Below, piece after piece: positions 8,788 to 16,435 of a DNA stretch of 64,000 nucleotides (positions are counted from its first letter, which is position 1; each line of letters starts with the position of its first letter). The DNA is from Streptomyces tardus (lineage in GTDB: Bacteria; Actinomycetota; Actinomycetes; Streptomycetales; Streptomycetaceae), in the NCBI RefSeq assembly GCF_018101125.2, contig NZ_JAELVF020000001.1, forward strand, positions 417,189 through 481,188, given 5' to 3'. A model generated the notes under the pieces. The model saw only the letters and a program-made list of their open reading frames with translations. It did no database searches and was not told where the DNA came from. A program made the translations under genes and the position numbers.

Positions 8788-9177
8788 GTGTCCTACCCGC
8801 AACCGCTCGCCCCCGAGGGAAAACTTGCCGACGCGAAGAAGCAGCTGAGCCTGCCGCGTATCGTCGTCATCTGCGGCTCCACCCGTTTCATGACCGAGAT
8901 GGCCGAGGCCGATCTGCGGGAGACCAAAGACGGAAAGATCGTCGTCAAGCCGGGTTGTGACCTGGAGTCGCCGCACGAGCTCTGGTCCGACCCTGTCGAG
9001 GCCGCGGCGCTGAAGATTCGGCTCGACGATCTGCACCGGGCGAAGATTCGGCTCGCTGATGAGCTGCTCGTCGTCGGCGACTACATCGGAGACAGCACCC
9101 GAGCCGAGATCGCCTACGCCCGGTCGCTGGGCAGGCTCCTGCGCTTCACTCACCCCGAAGTCGACCCCGACGCCTGA
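8788..9177 (+). CDS. Nucleoside 2-deoxyribosyltransferase-fold (DRHyd/DUF4406-like) small protein
   Basis: A 129-residue protein; GTG 8788 follows an excellent AGGAGGA ribosome binding site 5 bases away. The N-terminal strand-loop reads RIVVICGSTRFMTEM and the C-terminal part reads HRAKIRLADELLVVGDYIG then STRAEIAYARSLG. This is the pattern of the nucleoside 2-deoxyribosyltransferase / TIR-related DRHyd superfamily, which includes enzymes acting on nucleotide glycosidic bonds and many phage or defence-island proteins. The Ser and Glu of the STRAEIAYA helix are in the place of the family's catalytic Glu region. It sits alone between the decayed DUF397 copy and the second exporter remnant. The substrate cannot be told from sequence. 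Confidence 0.75.
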   Translation: MSYPQPLAPEGKLADAKKQLSLPRIVVICGSTRFMTEMAEADLRETKDGKIVVKPGCDLESPHELWSDPVEAAALKIRLDDLHRAKIRLADELLVVGDYIGDSTRAEIAYARSLGRLLRFTHPEVDPDA

Positions 9178-9436
9178 GCCCAGCGCGACTGAGCAACAGC
9201 CGTGTGAACGCGGCGAGTTGGGCATCCGGCCCCGCTCCCGCACACCCGGCACCGGGCGGCGGTCCACCCCACGGGGGCGGGCCGCCGCCCACGTCGTGCC
9301 ACCGCCGGATCAAGCCGCCCCAGGCGGGCGGCGCGCTCCGGCGTGGCCTGTTTCGGGCGTCACCGGGGATGCGGCTCGACAGTTGACTGTCCAGAACGAC
9401 GTCAGGAACGGCGCCCCGGACAGGGGGCGGTTGGCG

Positions 9437-10047
9437 ATGGGCCGATGGCGGAAGTGGGGCGGTGGCGGCGCCGAGGAGGGCGCACCGCTCTCGGAGTCCC
9501 AACTCTTCCTGCGGGGCGGCGAGTCGGTCTACGCCGGCGGATTCGCGCGACACGCGAGCGGGGCCTACCGGCTGAGCCTGTGGCAGATCGTGCTGCGCCT
9601 GCCGGGCCTGCTCGCGAGCAGGCCCGGCAGGCCTGGGCCGCGGCGCGGCAGGTGCTGGGGGCCGAGTTGGGACGCGGTGCCGCGCAGGCAGTCGCGCTGG
9701 TGGCGACCAACAGCGCGCTGGCGACGCTGCTCGCCTCGGGTGAGATCACCGAACGGTTGCGCCAAACTCTGCCCGTACTGCTGCTGTTGGCGGGGGCCGG
9801 GCTGGTCGGGGCCGTACTGCGGGCGGTCTCCACGCCCGCGACAGGGCGGTTGCAGCCGAAGGTCGAACGGGTGGCGTCGGAACGGTTTCTCGGCCACGCG
9901 GCGCGCGTGGAGCTGACGGCCATCGAGAGCGACGACTTCCACCGACTGCTGGCCTCCGCCCAGTACGGGGCGGGTTCGGCCCGTCGCATGGTGGCAACCT
10001 CGACCCAGGTCATCGGCGCGATGCTGTCGCTGCTGGCGAGCTGCTAG
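9437..10047 (+). pseudogene. ABC exporter remnant: N-terminal membrane domain, frameshifted and truncated
   Basis: ATG 9437 starts a frame reading MGRWRKWGGG, then SQLFLRGGESVYAGGFARHA and LSLWQIVLRLPGLLA, the N-terminus of a fused Streptomyces ABC exporter. Around 9605-9625 the frame must change to continue as REQARQAWAAARQVLG and LGRGAAQAVALVATNSALAT. The protein then runs through two or three membrane segments and TPATGRLQPKVERVASERF before ending at 10047 after SLLASC. The rest of the membrane domain and the whole ATPase domain are absent. The 5' flank (from about 9345) is similar to the flank of the first remnant (from about 4903), so the two are paralogous copies. Confidence 0.72.
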
Positions 10048-10469
10048 CGTAGCCAGCCTTTTCGCTCAGGCCCGCACCTGCACCCGCCCCCGACAGTCCT
10101 GGCCAGCACTACCCACTCCGACCCTGGTGACAGCACCGGGATTGGCTAAGACATGTCGGAGCCTCGGCTGTCGACCACTGCACTTCCTCGCAAAGGCACC
10201 TCGCGCGCCCCGTGGTTACACATAAGGAGTATGTGCGACACACGTGACTTTCATGGCATAGCTAGGTCGATTAACACACTCCCCAACCCTCAGTGATGAG
10301 CATAACGCCTAGCGTTGTCTTTTTGAGTTACAAACATGTAAGCTCACCCTCGGAAAATTCACAAGACGCCCGCAAGTACGCGAAATCTTCACAAGGTGCG
10401 CCTCGCGCAGTTACAGCACCCGGCCGACCTCCTGCCCAAGCAGGATCAAACGAGAAGAGAAGCACACGC
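10048..10469. other. 422-base AT-richer intergenic region
   Basis: No gene is visible. Base composition drops clearly from about 10200 onward and stays lower through the following two genes. The region must hold the promoter of the secreted-protein operon. A hairpin-like ACAC/GTGT-rich patch lies near 10216-10246, but I see no recognisable riboswitch or RNA gene. Confidence 0.5.
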
Positions 10470-10940
10470 ATGGGAATCCAGGTTTTCAAGGCACGTATCG
10501 CTGCAGTCAGCGGTATCCTCGCCGCGTCCCTAATCGGCGGCGCCCCTATCGCCTCGGCGCAGACCACCACATCAGCGGGGCAGGGTCCTCAACTGATGAA
10601 CTGGAGCAGCTCAATGAGCGGCGTAGCTACTGGATTCCAGTCACGTCGCTGGAGCGACAGTCAGTACTCACAGATCTGGTTCACTGGATGTTCCAGCACT
10701 TATACGAGCAGCAGCACGCACGTGGACCTGAGGCAGGACAGATCATTCCAGCCCGATAGATCATGGGGCGTAAAGAAGTACACTGCATGCTTCGGCAGCG
10801 GAAAAAGCAACGGCGAGTGGCACAATCTCGCCAATGGTCAACATTTCTTCCAGATAACCAAGATCGATGGCCGTGGAGGCGGCGTTGCACTTGATGTTCG
10901 AAAGGTGACGGTGGACACCTCTAAGGCCGACCAGAACTAA
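10470..10940 (+). CDS. Small secreted protein of unknown function
   Basis: A 156-residue protein starting at ATG 10470 (in-frame starts exist upstream, but this one places a signal peptide at the N-terminus). Residues 1-31 are a classic Sec signal: positive MGIQVFKARIAAV, a hydrophobic ILAASLIGGAPI core and an ASA cleavage site before QTTTSAGQ. The mature part is about 125 residues, rich in Ser, Gly, Asp and aromatic residues, with only two cysteines (CSSTYTSSS and ACFGSGK) that could form a disulphide. I recognise no family. Base composition is lower in GC than the flanks. A membrane protein gene follows 61 bases later, suggesting that this is the first gene of an operon with the ABC transporter. 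A secreted toxin, signal or inhibitor would fit, but nothing in the sequence proves it. Confidence 0.7.
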   Translation: MGIQVFKARIAAVSGILAASLIGGAPIASAQTTTSAGQGPQLMNWSSSMSGVATGFQSRRWSDSQYSQIWFTGCSSTYTSSSTHVDLRQDRSFQPDRSWGVKKYTACFGSGKSNGEWHNLANGQHFFQITKIDGRGGGVALDVRKVTVDTSKADQN

Positions 10941-11001
10941 CACGTGCACGGCCGGGGCACCTCAAGGTGCCCCGGCCGACGATACCATCCGGGAGAAAAC
11001 G

Positions 11002-12300
11002 TTGAGCGTGCCTGTACGACTGAGGACCAGCAGCGTCCTGTGGGCAGCTCCCATAGCTCTGGGCCTCGTAGCAGTCTATTATTTCGGCAATCCGCCACTC
11101 AAGGAAAGCGAACACCACGGGTACGCACCTACGGTGGTTTCGTGGACTATGTCTTCATTCTATGCCTTGACGTACGCAGTCGCGGCCGGCCTCGGAGTCT
11201 GGGAGAGCGCACGGTTGCGCCATTACGGTGTTTGGCAATCGGCCCCGGTCCGCTCACGAATACGTGTCGCGGCTGACGCACTCGTTCCCGTGCTGTTGCT
11301 GACGTGGTCCATGCTTCTCCTTCCGCTCATCGCGGCGCTGTACCAAGCGGGTGCGGTACCTACGGTGAACTCACTACGGCTCCCCGCAATGGCGATGACC
11401 GTGTGCGTTGCACACCTCGTCATTGGCTTCTGCGCAGGACTGGTACTGCCGCGGATTTTGGCGGCTCCAATACTGGCAGTCAGTGTTTTCTTCCTGGTAG
11501 CATCCTCGTGGTCCTCCGGATATACGATCTGGCCGCGTCACATTTCCGGGCAGTTTCCGGTCGAATTGATGTACGGGGAACTGCCGACGCTTCATTCGCT
11601 GGCGCCCCACGTGATGTTCACCGGCAGCATTGCGCTAGCCGCAGCACTGTGTACCCTACTGCGGAACTTTACGACGCGAATCGCACTACCCTTGACGTTG
11701 GCGCTGACGGGGACTTTCATTCCCTCCTCCATGGTGCATGACTGGGGACCGAATCCGAAATTGTCCACCGGGAATGTCTCGATGTCCTGCCAGGGAAAGA
11801 ATCCAACCGTATGCGTCCCACAGCCTCTGAGTTCCGAACTGCCCCGGGTGCAGGCTGAGGCAGCTTCAGTTTTCGCTGCTCTCTCGAAAACTGGTGTTGA
11901 CTTCGCCAAGCCTGCAGAACTCCAGGACAGCATCGTCGGTGGCCGCTTCTCCTACCGCTCCACAGAGAGCACCTGGTGGCTCCGTCTAACCGACGCCACC
12001 AACGGCGAGACACTTCGTTACTCAGTGATGCGCAAGGCTATTGCACTACCCTGCGATCGGCCCGATGGAGAAGCAGTACAGCGCCTAACTCTCTGGGCGT
12101 CAGCTGCCACTGACACGGAGGGTTTCGCTCTACAGCGACAGCAGGAGGAGCTGGTCACAGAAGTTGAGAAGCAGACGCTCAGAAAATCTCGTGCCGCCGT
12201 GCGGCAAATCCACGCCCGCTCGCACAAAGATCAGACCACCTGGTACCAAGAAACTTCCGAAAAGGCGTGTTCGGGAACGTCGGAAGTGGGGAGTCACTGA
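11002..12300 (+). CDS. Polytopic membrane protein of an ABC-2-like system, with extracytoplasmic domain
   Basis: A 432-residue protein, TTG start at 11002 with GGGAGAAA just upstream (GTG 11008 is the alternative). The first 240 residues carry about six hydrophobic segments (for example WAAPIALGLVAVYYF, VLLLTWSMLLLPLIAALY, LAAPILAVSVFFLVASSW). The last 190 residues are soluble and probably outside the membrane. The gene overlaps the next membrane protein by one base (TGATG), and an ABC ATPase follows. This order suggests a permease-like subunit of an ABC exporter. Codon use is less GC-rich than in most genes of the window, pointing to transfer. I do not recognise a named family. Confidence 0.65.
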   Translation: MSVPVRLRTSSVLWAAPIALGLVAVYYFGNPPLKESEHHGYAPTVVSWTMSSFYALTYAVAAGLGVWESARLRHYGVWQSAPVRSRIRVAADALVPVLLLTWSMLLLPLIAALYQAGAVPTVNSLRLPAMAMTVCVAHLVIGFCAGLVLPRILAAPILAVSVFFLVASSWSSGYTIWPRHISGQFPVELMYGELPTLHSLAPHVMFTGSIALAAALCTLLRNFTTRIALPLTLALTGTFIPSSMVHDWGPNPKLSTGNVSMSCQGKNPTVCVPQPLSSELPRVQAEAASVFAALSKTGVDFAKPAELQDSIVGGRFSYRSTESTWWLRLTDATNGETLRYSVMRKAIALPCDRPDGEAVQRLTLWASAATDTEGFALQRQQEELVTEVEKQTLRKSRAAVRQIHARSHKDQTTWYQETSEKACSGTSEVGSH

Positions 12301-12899
12301 TGCTCTGGTGGAGCACCGCACGACAACTCCACACCGTTCTGGCGGGCGGAGTGGCCGCATTTCTTCTACTGCTCCTGCTGTTCCAGGAAAGTACCGCCCA
12401 GTTGCCCTCATTCTTCGCCTCCTCTGCGTCCGTCGTGCTGATACTGGCGGCACCGGTCCCGTTGTGCGCGGCGCTGATGCTGTGCCTGGAATCCCGCCTC
12501 CCGTCCGCCGAGGACACCGGGGTCCGTCCGATCCGGCTCCTGGACACCGGTGTCGTGCTGGCGGCACTGGCGTCTGCCCTGTTCCTTAGCCTGACAGTGG
12601 GGATGCTGCTGGATTCCTCGCCGGTCCTGGAAGCTGGCCGCAACTCCGTGTTCCTCGTCGGCCTGATGCTGTGCGTACGCCCGCTGGCCGGTAGCCGCGC
12701 CGTGATGGTCCCGGTCTGCTGGATCGTCGTGGTCGCCCTCATGGGGTACGACCGGTTCGGCCACGCCCACCCGTGGACCGTGCTCCCGCGCCCACTCACC
12801 GACGTGTACGCCCTGGCCATCACCACGTTCACACTGGTCGCGGGTCTGGCGCTCCAGACGTACGCGGCACGGCACGAATCGGGAAGGATCGCCCCATGA
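12300..12899 (+). CDS. Membrane protein, putative second permease-like subunit
   Basis: A 199-residue, largely hydrophobic protein. ATG 12300 overlaps the upstream TGA by one base, with GGGGAG seven bases upstream. Five or six membrane segments are evident, including LAGGVAAFLLLLLLF, VVLILAAPVPLCAALML and VVLAALASALFLSLTVGML. Its own stop is overlapped by the start of the ATPase gene (ATGA), so the three genes are surely co-translated. It is probably a permease subunit of the same ABC system. There is no detectable catalytic motif. Confidence 0.7.
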   Translation: MLWWSTARQLHTVLAGGVAAFLLLLLLFQESTAQLPSFFASSASVVLILAAPVPLCAALMLCLESRLPSAEDTGVRPIRLLDTGVVLAALASALFLSLTVGMLLDSSPVLEAGRNSVFLVGLMLCVRPLAGSRAVMVPVCWIVVVALMGYDRFGHAHPWTVLPRPLTDVYALAITTFTLVAGLALQTYAARHESGRIAP

Positions 12900-13636
12900 C
12901 CCTCGAACTCACTGCCTGCACCTACTCGTACCGGCGCTGGTCACCCCCTGTCCTGCGTGGTCTGGACTACCGGATGCCCGACGGTCTCACCGTCCTGCTC
13001 GGCCCCAACGGCGCCGGGAAGTCCACACTCCTCGGGCTTGCCGCCTCGGTGCGGCGCCCCGCCAAGGGGTCGGTGACTCTCGACGGCATCCCTGCCGGCG
13101 ACCGCGCCTACCGCCGGGACGTCGCGTGGATGCCCCAACAGATCACCGCCATGCGCGCGCACACGGCACGCGAACAGGTCGCCTACGTGGGGTGGCTCAA
13201 GGGCATGTCGCGCCGCGACGCCTGGGACTCCTCCACGCGGGCGCTGGCCCGCGTCGAACTCTCCGACCGGGCCGACGTCAGGACCACCCGGCTCTCGGGC
13301 GGTCAGCTGCGTCGAGTGGGAGTGGCTGCGGCGCTCGTCCACGATGCCCGCGTCCTACTCCTCGACGAACCGACCGCCGGCATGGACCCGCGCCAACGGC
13401 GGGTGTTCCGGGACCTGTTGGGCGAGCTGTCGAAGGAGGTCCGTGTTCTGATGTCGACGCACGACGTGGCTGATCTCGCCGAGGAAGCCGACAACGTAAC
13501 TGTTCTCGACAGCGGAGCCGTGACCTACACGGGCACAACGGCTGGCTTCCTGGCCTACGCGCCGGACGGCACAGCTCCTGGTAGGGCTGCCGAGGCAGCG
13601 TACGCGGCGCTGAGCCACCACGGCTCCGTCCTGTAA
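12896..13636 (+). CDS. ABC transporter ATP-binding protein
   Basis: A 246-residue nucleotide-binding subunit whose ATG overlaps the previous stop by four bases. Walker A is GPNGAGKST with Lys42. The Q-loop region reads MPQQ, the signature is LSGGQLRR, Walker B is VLLLDEPTAGMD and the H-loop is STHDV, so all ATPase elements are intact. It resembles ATPases of drug- or peptide-export (ABC-2) systems. With the two upstream membrane genes and the secreted-protein gene it forms a four-gene unit closed by the hairpin at 13758-13791. Export of the secreted protein is unlikely since it has its own Sec signal; immunity or export of another product is more plausible. Confidence 0.9.
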   Translation: MTLELTACTYSYRRWSPPVLRGLDYRMPDGLTVLLGPNGAGKSTLLGLAASVRRPAKGSVTLDGIPAGDRAYRRDVAWMPQQITAMRAHTAREQVAYVGWLKGMSRRDAWDSSTRALARVELSDRADVRTTRLSGGQLRRVGVAAALVHDARVLLLDEPTAGMDPRQRRVFRDLLGELSKEVRVLMSTHDVADLAEEADNVTVLDSGAVTYTGTTAGFLAYAPDGTAPGRAAEAAYAALSHHGSVL

Positions 13637-13757
13637 CCAGGCGCGCCGCCCGGTGGCGTGAACTGCTCTGCGTCCGGACCGGGTTGAGCCACGGTGCGGT
13701 TCGGGGCGGGGCCGAAGATCGGCTCAGGAGGTGCTGTGCGGCGGCCGGAGGAGATAC

Positions 13758-13791
13758 TGGCCCCCGTCGATGAATGCAACGACGGGGGCCA
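13758..13791. terminator. Bidirectional hairpin between convergent operons
   Basis: Perfect 12-bp arms at 13758-13769 and 13780-13791 with a 10-base loop lie between the end of the ABC ATPase gene and the end of the convergent DUF397 gene. The same element is preserved in the decayed copy at 8461-8500. Confidence 0.7.
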
Positions 13792-13812
13792 ACGTCCGGT
13801 GCAGGCCGGCGG

Positions 13813-14010
13813 CTACTCGCTCTTGAGAGAGGCGACGAAGCAGGACCAGCCGCTCGCCGGGAACACCAGCACCGGACCGTGCGGCACCTTGCTGTCGCGG
13901 ACGGGGACGACAGCGGCGAAGTCGTAAGACATCTCCACGCATGCACCGCCGTCCTGGTTGCTGTGGCTGCTCTTACACCAGGAGGCGGCACTCAGATCGA
14001 TGGATCGCAC
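13813..14010 (-). CDS. DUF397 domain protein
   Basis: A 65-residue protein with a GTG start at 14010, overlapping the end of the XRE regulator gene by 19 bases. It has the full DUF397 pattern: LSAASWCKSSHSNQDGGACVE, a short acidic middle, VAVRDSK-type VPVRDSKVPHGPVLVF, then SGWSCFVASLK. DUF397 proteins are the small partners of XRE/DUF5753 regulators in Streptomyces (BldB-like or toxin-antitoxin-like pairs that influence development). A decayed copy of its 3' end sits at about 8.4-8.6 kb. Confidence 0.92.
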   Translation of the reverse strand: MRSIDLSAASWCKSSHSNQDGGACVEMSYDFAAVVPVRDSKVPHGPVLVFPASGWSCFVASLKSE

Positions 14011-14834
14011 GTCACTTCCTCCAACATCCGCAGAATGAACGTCCGCGACTCGGCCGGTGTCAGCGCCAAGTCGCGTACCGCATCGTACGCCTTCTGCAAG
14101 CCCACAACTGAGCTGGATTCCTCGATCAGTTCACCTCTGTAGCCGTTCTCGGCGTACACAACGGTCCTGCCCTCAGGGAGAAGCAGGTACCACATGTCGG
14201 CGCCCATAAGACCGTGCATGCCAGCGCTCTGCCGCAGTACGTGCACGACGACACCCGGCCGCTGGGCGATCTTCGACAGGTACTCCAACTGCTCGCGCCA
14301 CTCCCCCGCGTCCCGCAGTGGCGTGCGGAGCACCGCCTCCGAGAGGATCGTGCGGAACGGTGGTGCGTTCTCAGCCTCCAGCAGTTCGCGGCGCCCTATG
14401 CGGGCTTCGACCTGCTGGTCCAGTTCCTTGCCCTTCAGACCGCCCACCGCCAGCACCTCGCGCGCGTACCCGGGCGTCTGCAACAGGCCCGGCAGCACGC
14501 TGACCGCGAAGTGCCACAGACTCCTCGCCTCGGCTTCGAGCGCCATGTAGCGGCGGTAGCGCTCGCGGAACTGGGTGTGGTCGCCTGCCGCCAACTCCCA
14601 GAGCGCGAGCAGGAGTCCGGGGGTCTCGTAGAAGGTGTCGAGCGCCTGGACGACCTCAGGGCTGCCCAGCGTCTCGCCCTTCTCCATCTTTCCGAAGAGA
14701 GACCAGTCCCAGCCCAGGCGTTCGCCGAGTTTGCGCAGGCTGGTTCCGTGGGCGGTCCGCAGTCTGCGCAGTTCCTCCGCGAACCGCTGGCGCGGCTCCT
14801 GACTGCGGCCGGTGATGACGCGTCGTTGCGACAT
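13992..14834 (-). CDS. XRE-family regulator with DUF5753 domain
   Basis: A 280-residue protein. I chose ATG 14834 (MSQRRVITGRSQ) because AGAGGGGAAG lies at the right distance; the longer frame upstream has no support. Residues about 15-75 are a helix-turn-helix of the XRE type (ELRRLRTAHGTSLRKLGERL, then SLFGKMEKGETLGSPEVV). The rest matches DUF5753, with the conserved LWHFAVSVLPGLLQTPGYAR and the C-terminal YAENGYRGELIEES. The downstream DUF397 gene overlaps it, the usual arrangement. It probably binds the divergent promoter region toward the small genes at 15049 and regulates its own operon. Confidence 0.93.
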   Translation of the reverse strand: MSQRRVITGRSQEPRQRFAEELRRLRTAHGTSLRKLGERLGWDWSLFGKMEKGETLGSPEVVQALDTFYETPGLLLALWELAAGDHTQFRERYRRYMALEAEARSLWHFAVSVLPGLLQTPGYAREVLAVGGLKGKELDQQVEARIGRRELLEAENAPPFRTILSEAVLRTPLRDAGEWREQLEYLSKIAQRPGVVVHVLRQSAGMHGLMGADMWYLLLPEGRTVVYAENGYRGELIEESSSVVGLQKAYDAVRDLALTPAESRTFILRMLEEVTCDPSI

Positions 14835-15048
14835 ACCGCTTCCCCTCTGAGCTGGTCGCCCGGTCAATGGCACAGCTGTCGATGTGGAACTCGTGGAACC
14901 AACCCGGTGCGGTGCGGCAGCACGCCCCGCCCCACACCGCAGGCCGGTCACCCGGGGCGCATTCTCGTAACGCCCGCACTACGCAGCGTAGTTCGACGTG
15001 CGCAGTGCGGCGCAGAAGAACAGCGGAACTCATCGGCAAAGGATTCTC

Positions 15049-15339
15049 ATGACGACCACACCCGGCCTCCCCCACCGGCCACGGGCAGGCAGCGACCCGA
15101 ACCCTGCACCCCACCCGGCGCCACCGTCCACCAAGGTCCACGAAGCCCTGAGCGCGCGAGACGCCCTTGCTGCCGCCCTCACCGAGGCGGGCATCCAACT
15201 GCCCGCGATGGACATCCGCACACCGTGGCTGGACGTGCGCGCGGGGGAGCCCCCGTACGCGCTCGTACAACTCGGCGTCTGCGCCGCGCCCGTGGCCCAC
15301 GCACTCGCTGAGGTGATCGCCCGGGGCGCCGTCCGGTGA
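15049..15339 (+). CDS. Small hypothetical protein diverging from the XRE regulator
   Basis: A 96-residue protein, ATG 15049, with an AAAGGA site upstream. The first 35 residues are proline-rich. The rest (VHEALSARDALAAALTEAGI, then DVRAGEPPYALVQLGVCAAP and VAHALAEVIARG) looks like one compact alpha/beta domain. It is often seen next to XRE/DUF397 pairs in Streptomyces but has no known function. Its stop overlaps the next start (GTGA). Confidence 0.7.
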   Translation: MTTTPGLPHRPRAGSDPNPAPHPAPPSTKVHEALSARDALAAALTEAGIQLPAMDIRTPWLDVRAGEPPYALVQLGVCAAPVAHALAEVIARGAVR

Positions 15340-15692
15340 CCGGCAACGACGCACCCGTCGGCAGGCCGTCCAGCGGGTCTCGCACCGATCGCGTATCCCG
15401 TACCGACCGGCCCTCGCCGGACCGCGAGAGCATCGCCCGCGGCGACCACCAGGGCGTCGTGATCTGCCCACTGTGCAGTGAGGTGGCGGTCGTCGGCGAG
15501 GTCGTGCGCGACATCGCCCGTGAGCGGGTGGGGCGGGTGGTGGGGCGTGAGGGCTCGTACGTCCAGTTGCGTCCGCTCGGCGGTGGTCGCGAGTGGGACG
15601 CGGAGCCTCGCGAACTGCGGGCGATGAGCCAGACCGAAGTGCTGAGCGCGCTGGTCGCCGAGCTCAACGCGCGGAGCAGACGCGGCATTTGA
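15336..15692 (+). CDS. Small hypothetical protein with a single CPLC knuckle, end lies in a palindrome arm
   Basis: A 118-residue protein with a GTG start overlapping the previous stop by four bases. The first 35 residues are disordered and Arg/Ser-rich. Then come VVICPLCSEVAVVGEVVRDI and a basic region. CPLC could be half of a zinc knuckle, but no second pair of cysteines follows. The gene's last 54 codons (from 15531) form the left arm of the first large palindrome, so an exact inverted copy of its 3' end lies downstream. The intact reading frame suggests this arm is the original. Confidence 0.7.
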   Translation: MTGNDAPVGRPSSGSRTDRVSRTDRPSPDRESIARGDHQGVVICPLCSEVAVVGEVVRDIARERVGRVVGREGSYVQLRPLGGGREWDAEPRELRAMSQTEVLSALVAELNARSRRGI

Positions 15693-15907
15693 GGCAACAG
15701 TCCGGCAGCCGACGCGGCGGGCGGTCGGGGCGCCGGACTGTTGCCTCAAATGCCGCGTCTGCTCCGCGCGTTGAGCTCGGCGACCAGCGCGCTCAGCACT
15801 TCGGTCTGGCTCATCGCCCGCAGTTCGCGAGGCTCCGCGTCCCACTCGCGACCACCGCCGAGCGGACGCAACTGGACGTACGAGCCCTCACGCCCCACCA
15901 CCCGCCC
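15531..15907. repeat. Perfect palindrome 1: 176-bp arms, 25-bp spacer
   Basis: Arms 15531-15706 and 15732-15907 are exact reverse complements. The spacer is 15707-15731. The inner ends correspond to the natural hairpin after the gene ending at 15692, so the inverted duplication seems to have turned around at a terminator hairpin. The right arm carries an inverted copy of the 3' end of that gene. Confidence 0.93.
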
Positions 15908-16320
15908 GGACCAACGGTCCGCCCGCTGCGCCCAGTACGACGTCCCCGGGCCTGCGATGGATGTACCGGTTCACCCGCACGAGCGACCCCGCTCGCACAC
16001 CTCTCGGACGACCGGCCCGCCGAGCGCCGCCGCCGGACCGCTGCCGCCGAGGACGAAGGGCCGACCGAGACGGCCTCCAGATCGCGGCCCTCGACACCGG
16101 TGAGGGTGATCGCGGCGACGGTCTCACCGGTGTCGAGGGCCGCGATCTGGAGGCCGTCTCGGTCGGCCCTTCGTCCTCGGCGGCAGCGGTCCGGCGGCGG
16201 CGCTCGGCGGGCCGGTCGTCCGAGAGGTGTGCGAGCGGGGTCGCTCGTGCGGGTGAACCGGTACATCCATCGCAGGCCCGGGGACGTCGTACTGGGCGCA
16301 GCGGGCGGACCGTTGGTCCG
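15907..16320. repeat. Perfect palindrome 2: 198-bp arms, 18-bp spacer, abutting palindrome 1
   Basis: Arms 15907-16104 and 16123-16320 are exact reverse complements, and the similarity continues ten more bases on each side (to 15897 and 16330) after one mismatch. The spacer is 16105-16122. It starts at the very base where palindrome 1 ends. Read on the minus strand across the centre, it encodes ALDTGETVAAITLTGVEGRD followed by LEAVSVGP. This resembles the N-terminal part of secreted esterase-like-phytase proteins, so this may be the wreck of such a gene. Confidence 0.93.
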
Positions 16321-16435
16321 TGCGGGTGGTCGAGCCGGGTCGTGACGGGATGTCGTGCCGTCGGGCCGGGGCCGGCCGCGTTGCTTCAGACGGGTCGGCG
16401 CCGCAAGGGCGTTGACGTGGGACGACGGAGGATTC

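Noticed and set aside
15531..16320. Possible linear replicon telomere
   Set aside because: Streptomyces ends contain several short hairpins and lie at sequence termini; here ordinary genes continue on both sides and the arms are single long palindromes.
15030..16345. Long frames across the palindromes that encode the same protein on both strands
   Set aside because: Identical translations from both strands are a trivial result of the perfect inverted repeats, not evidence of a gene.
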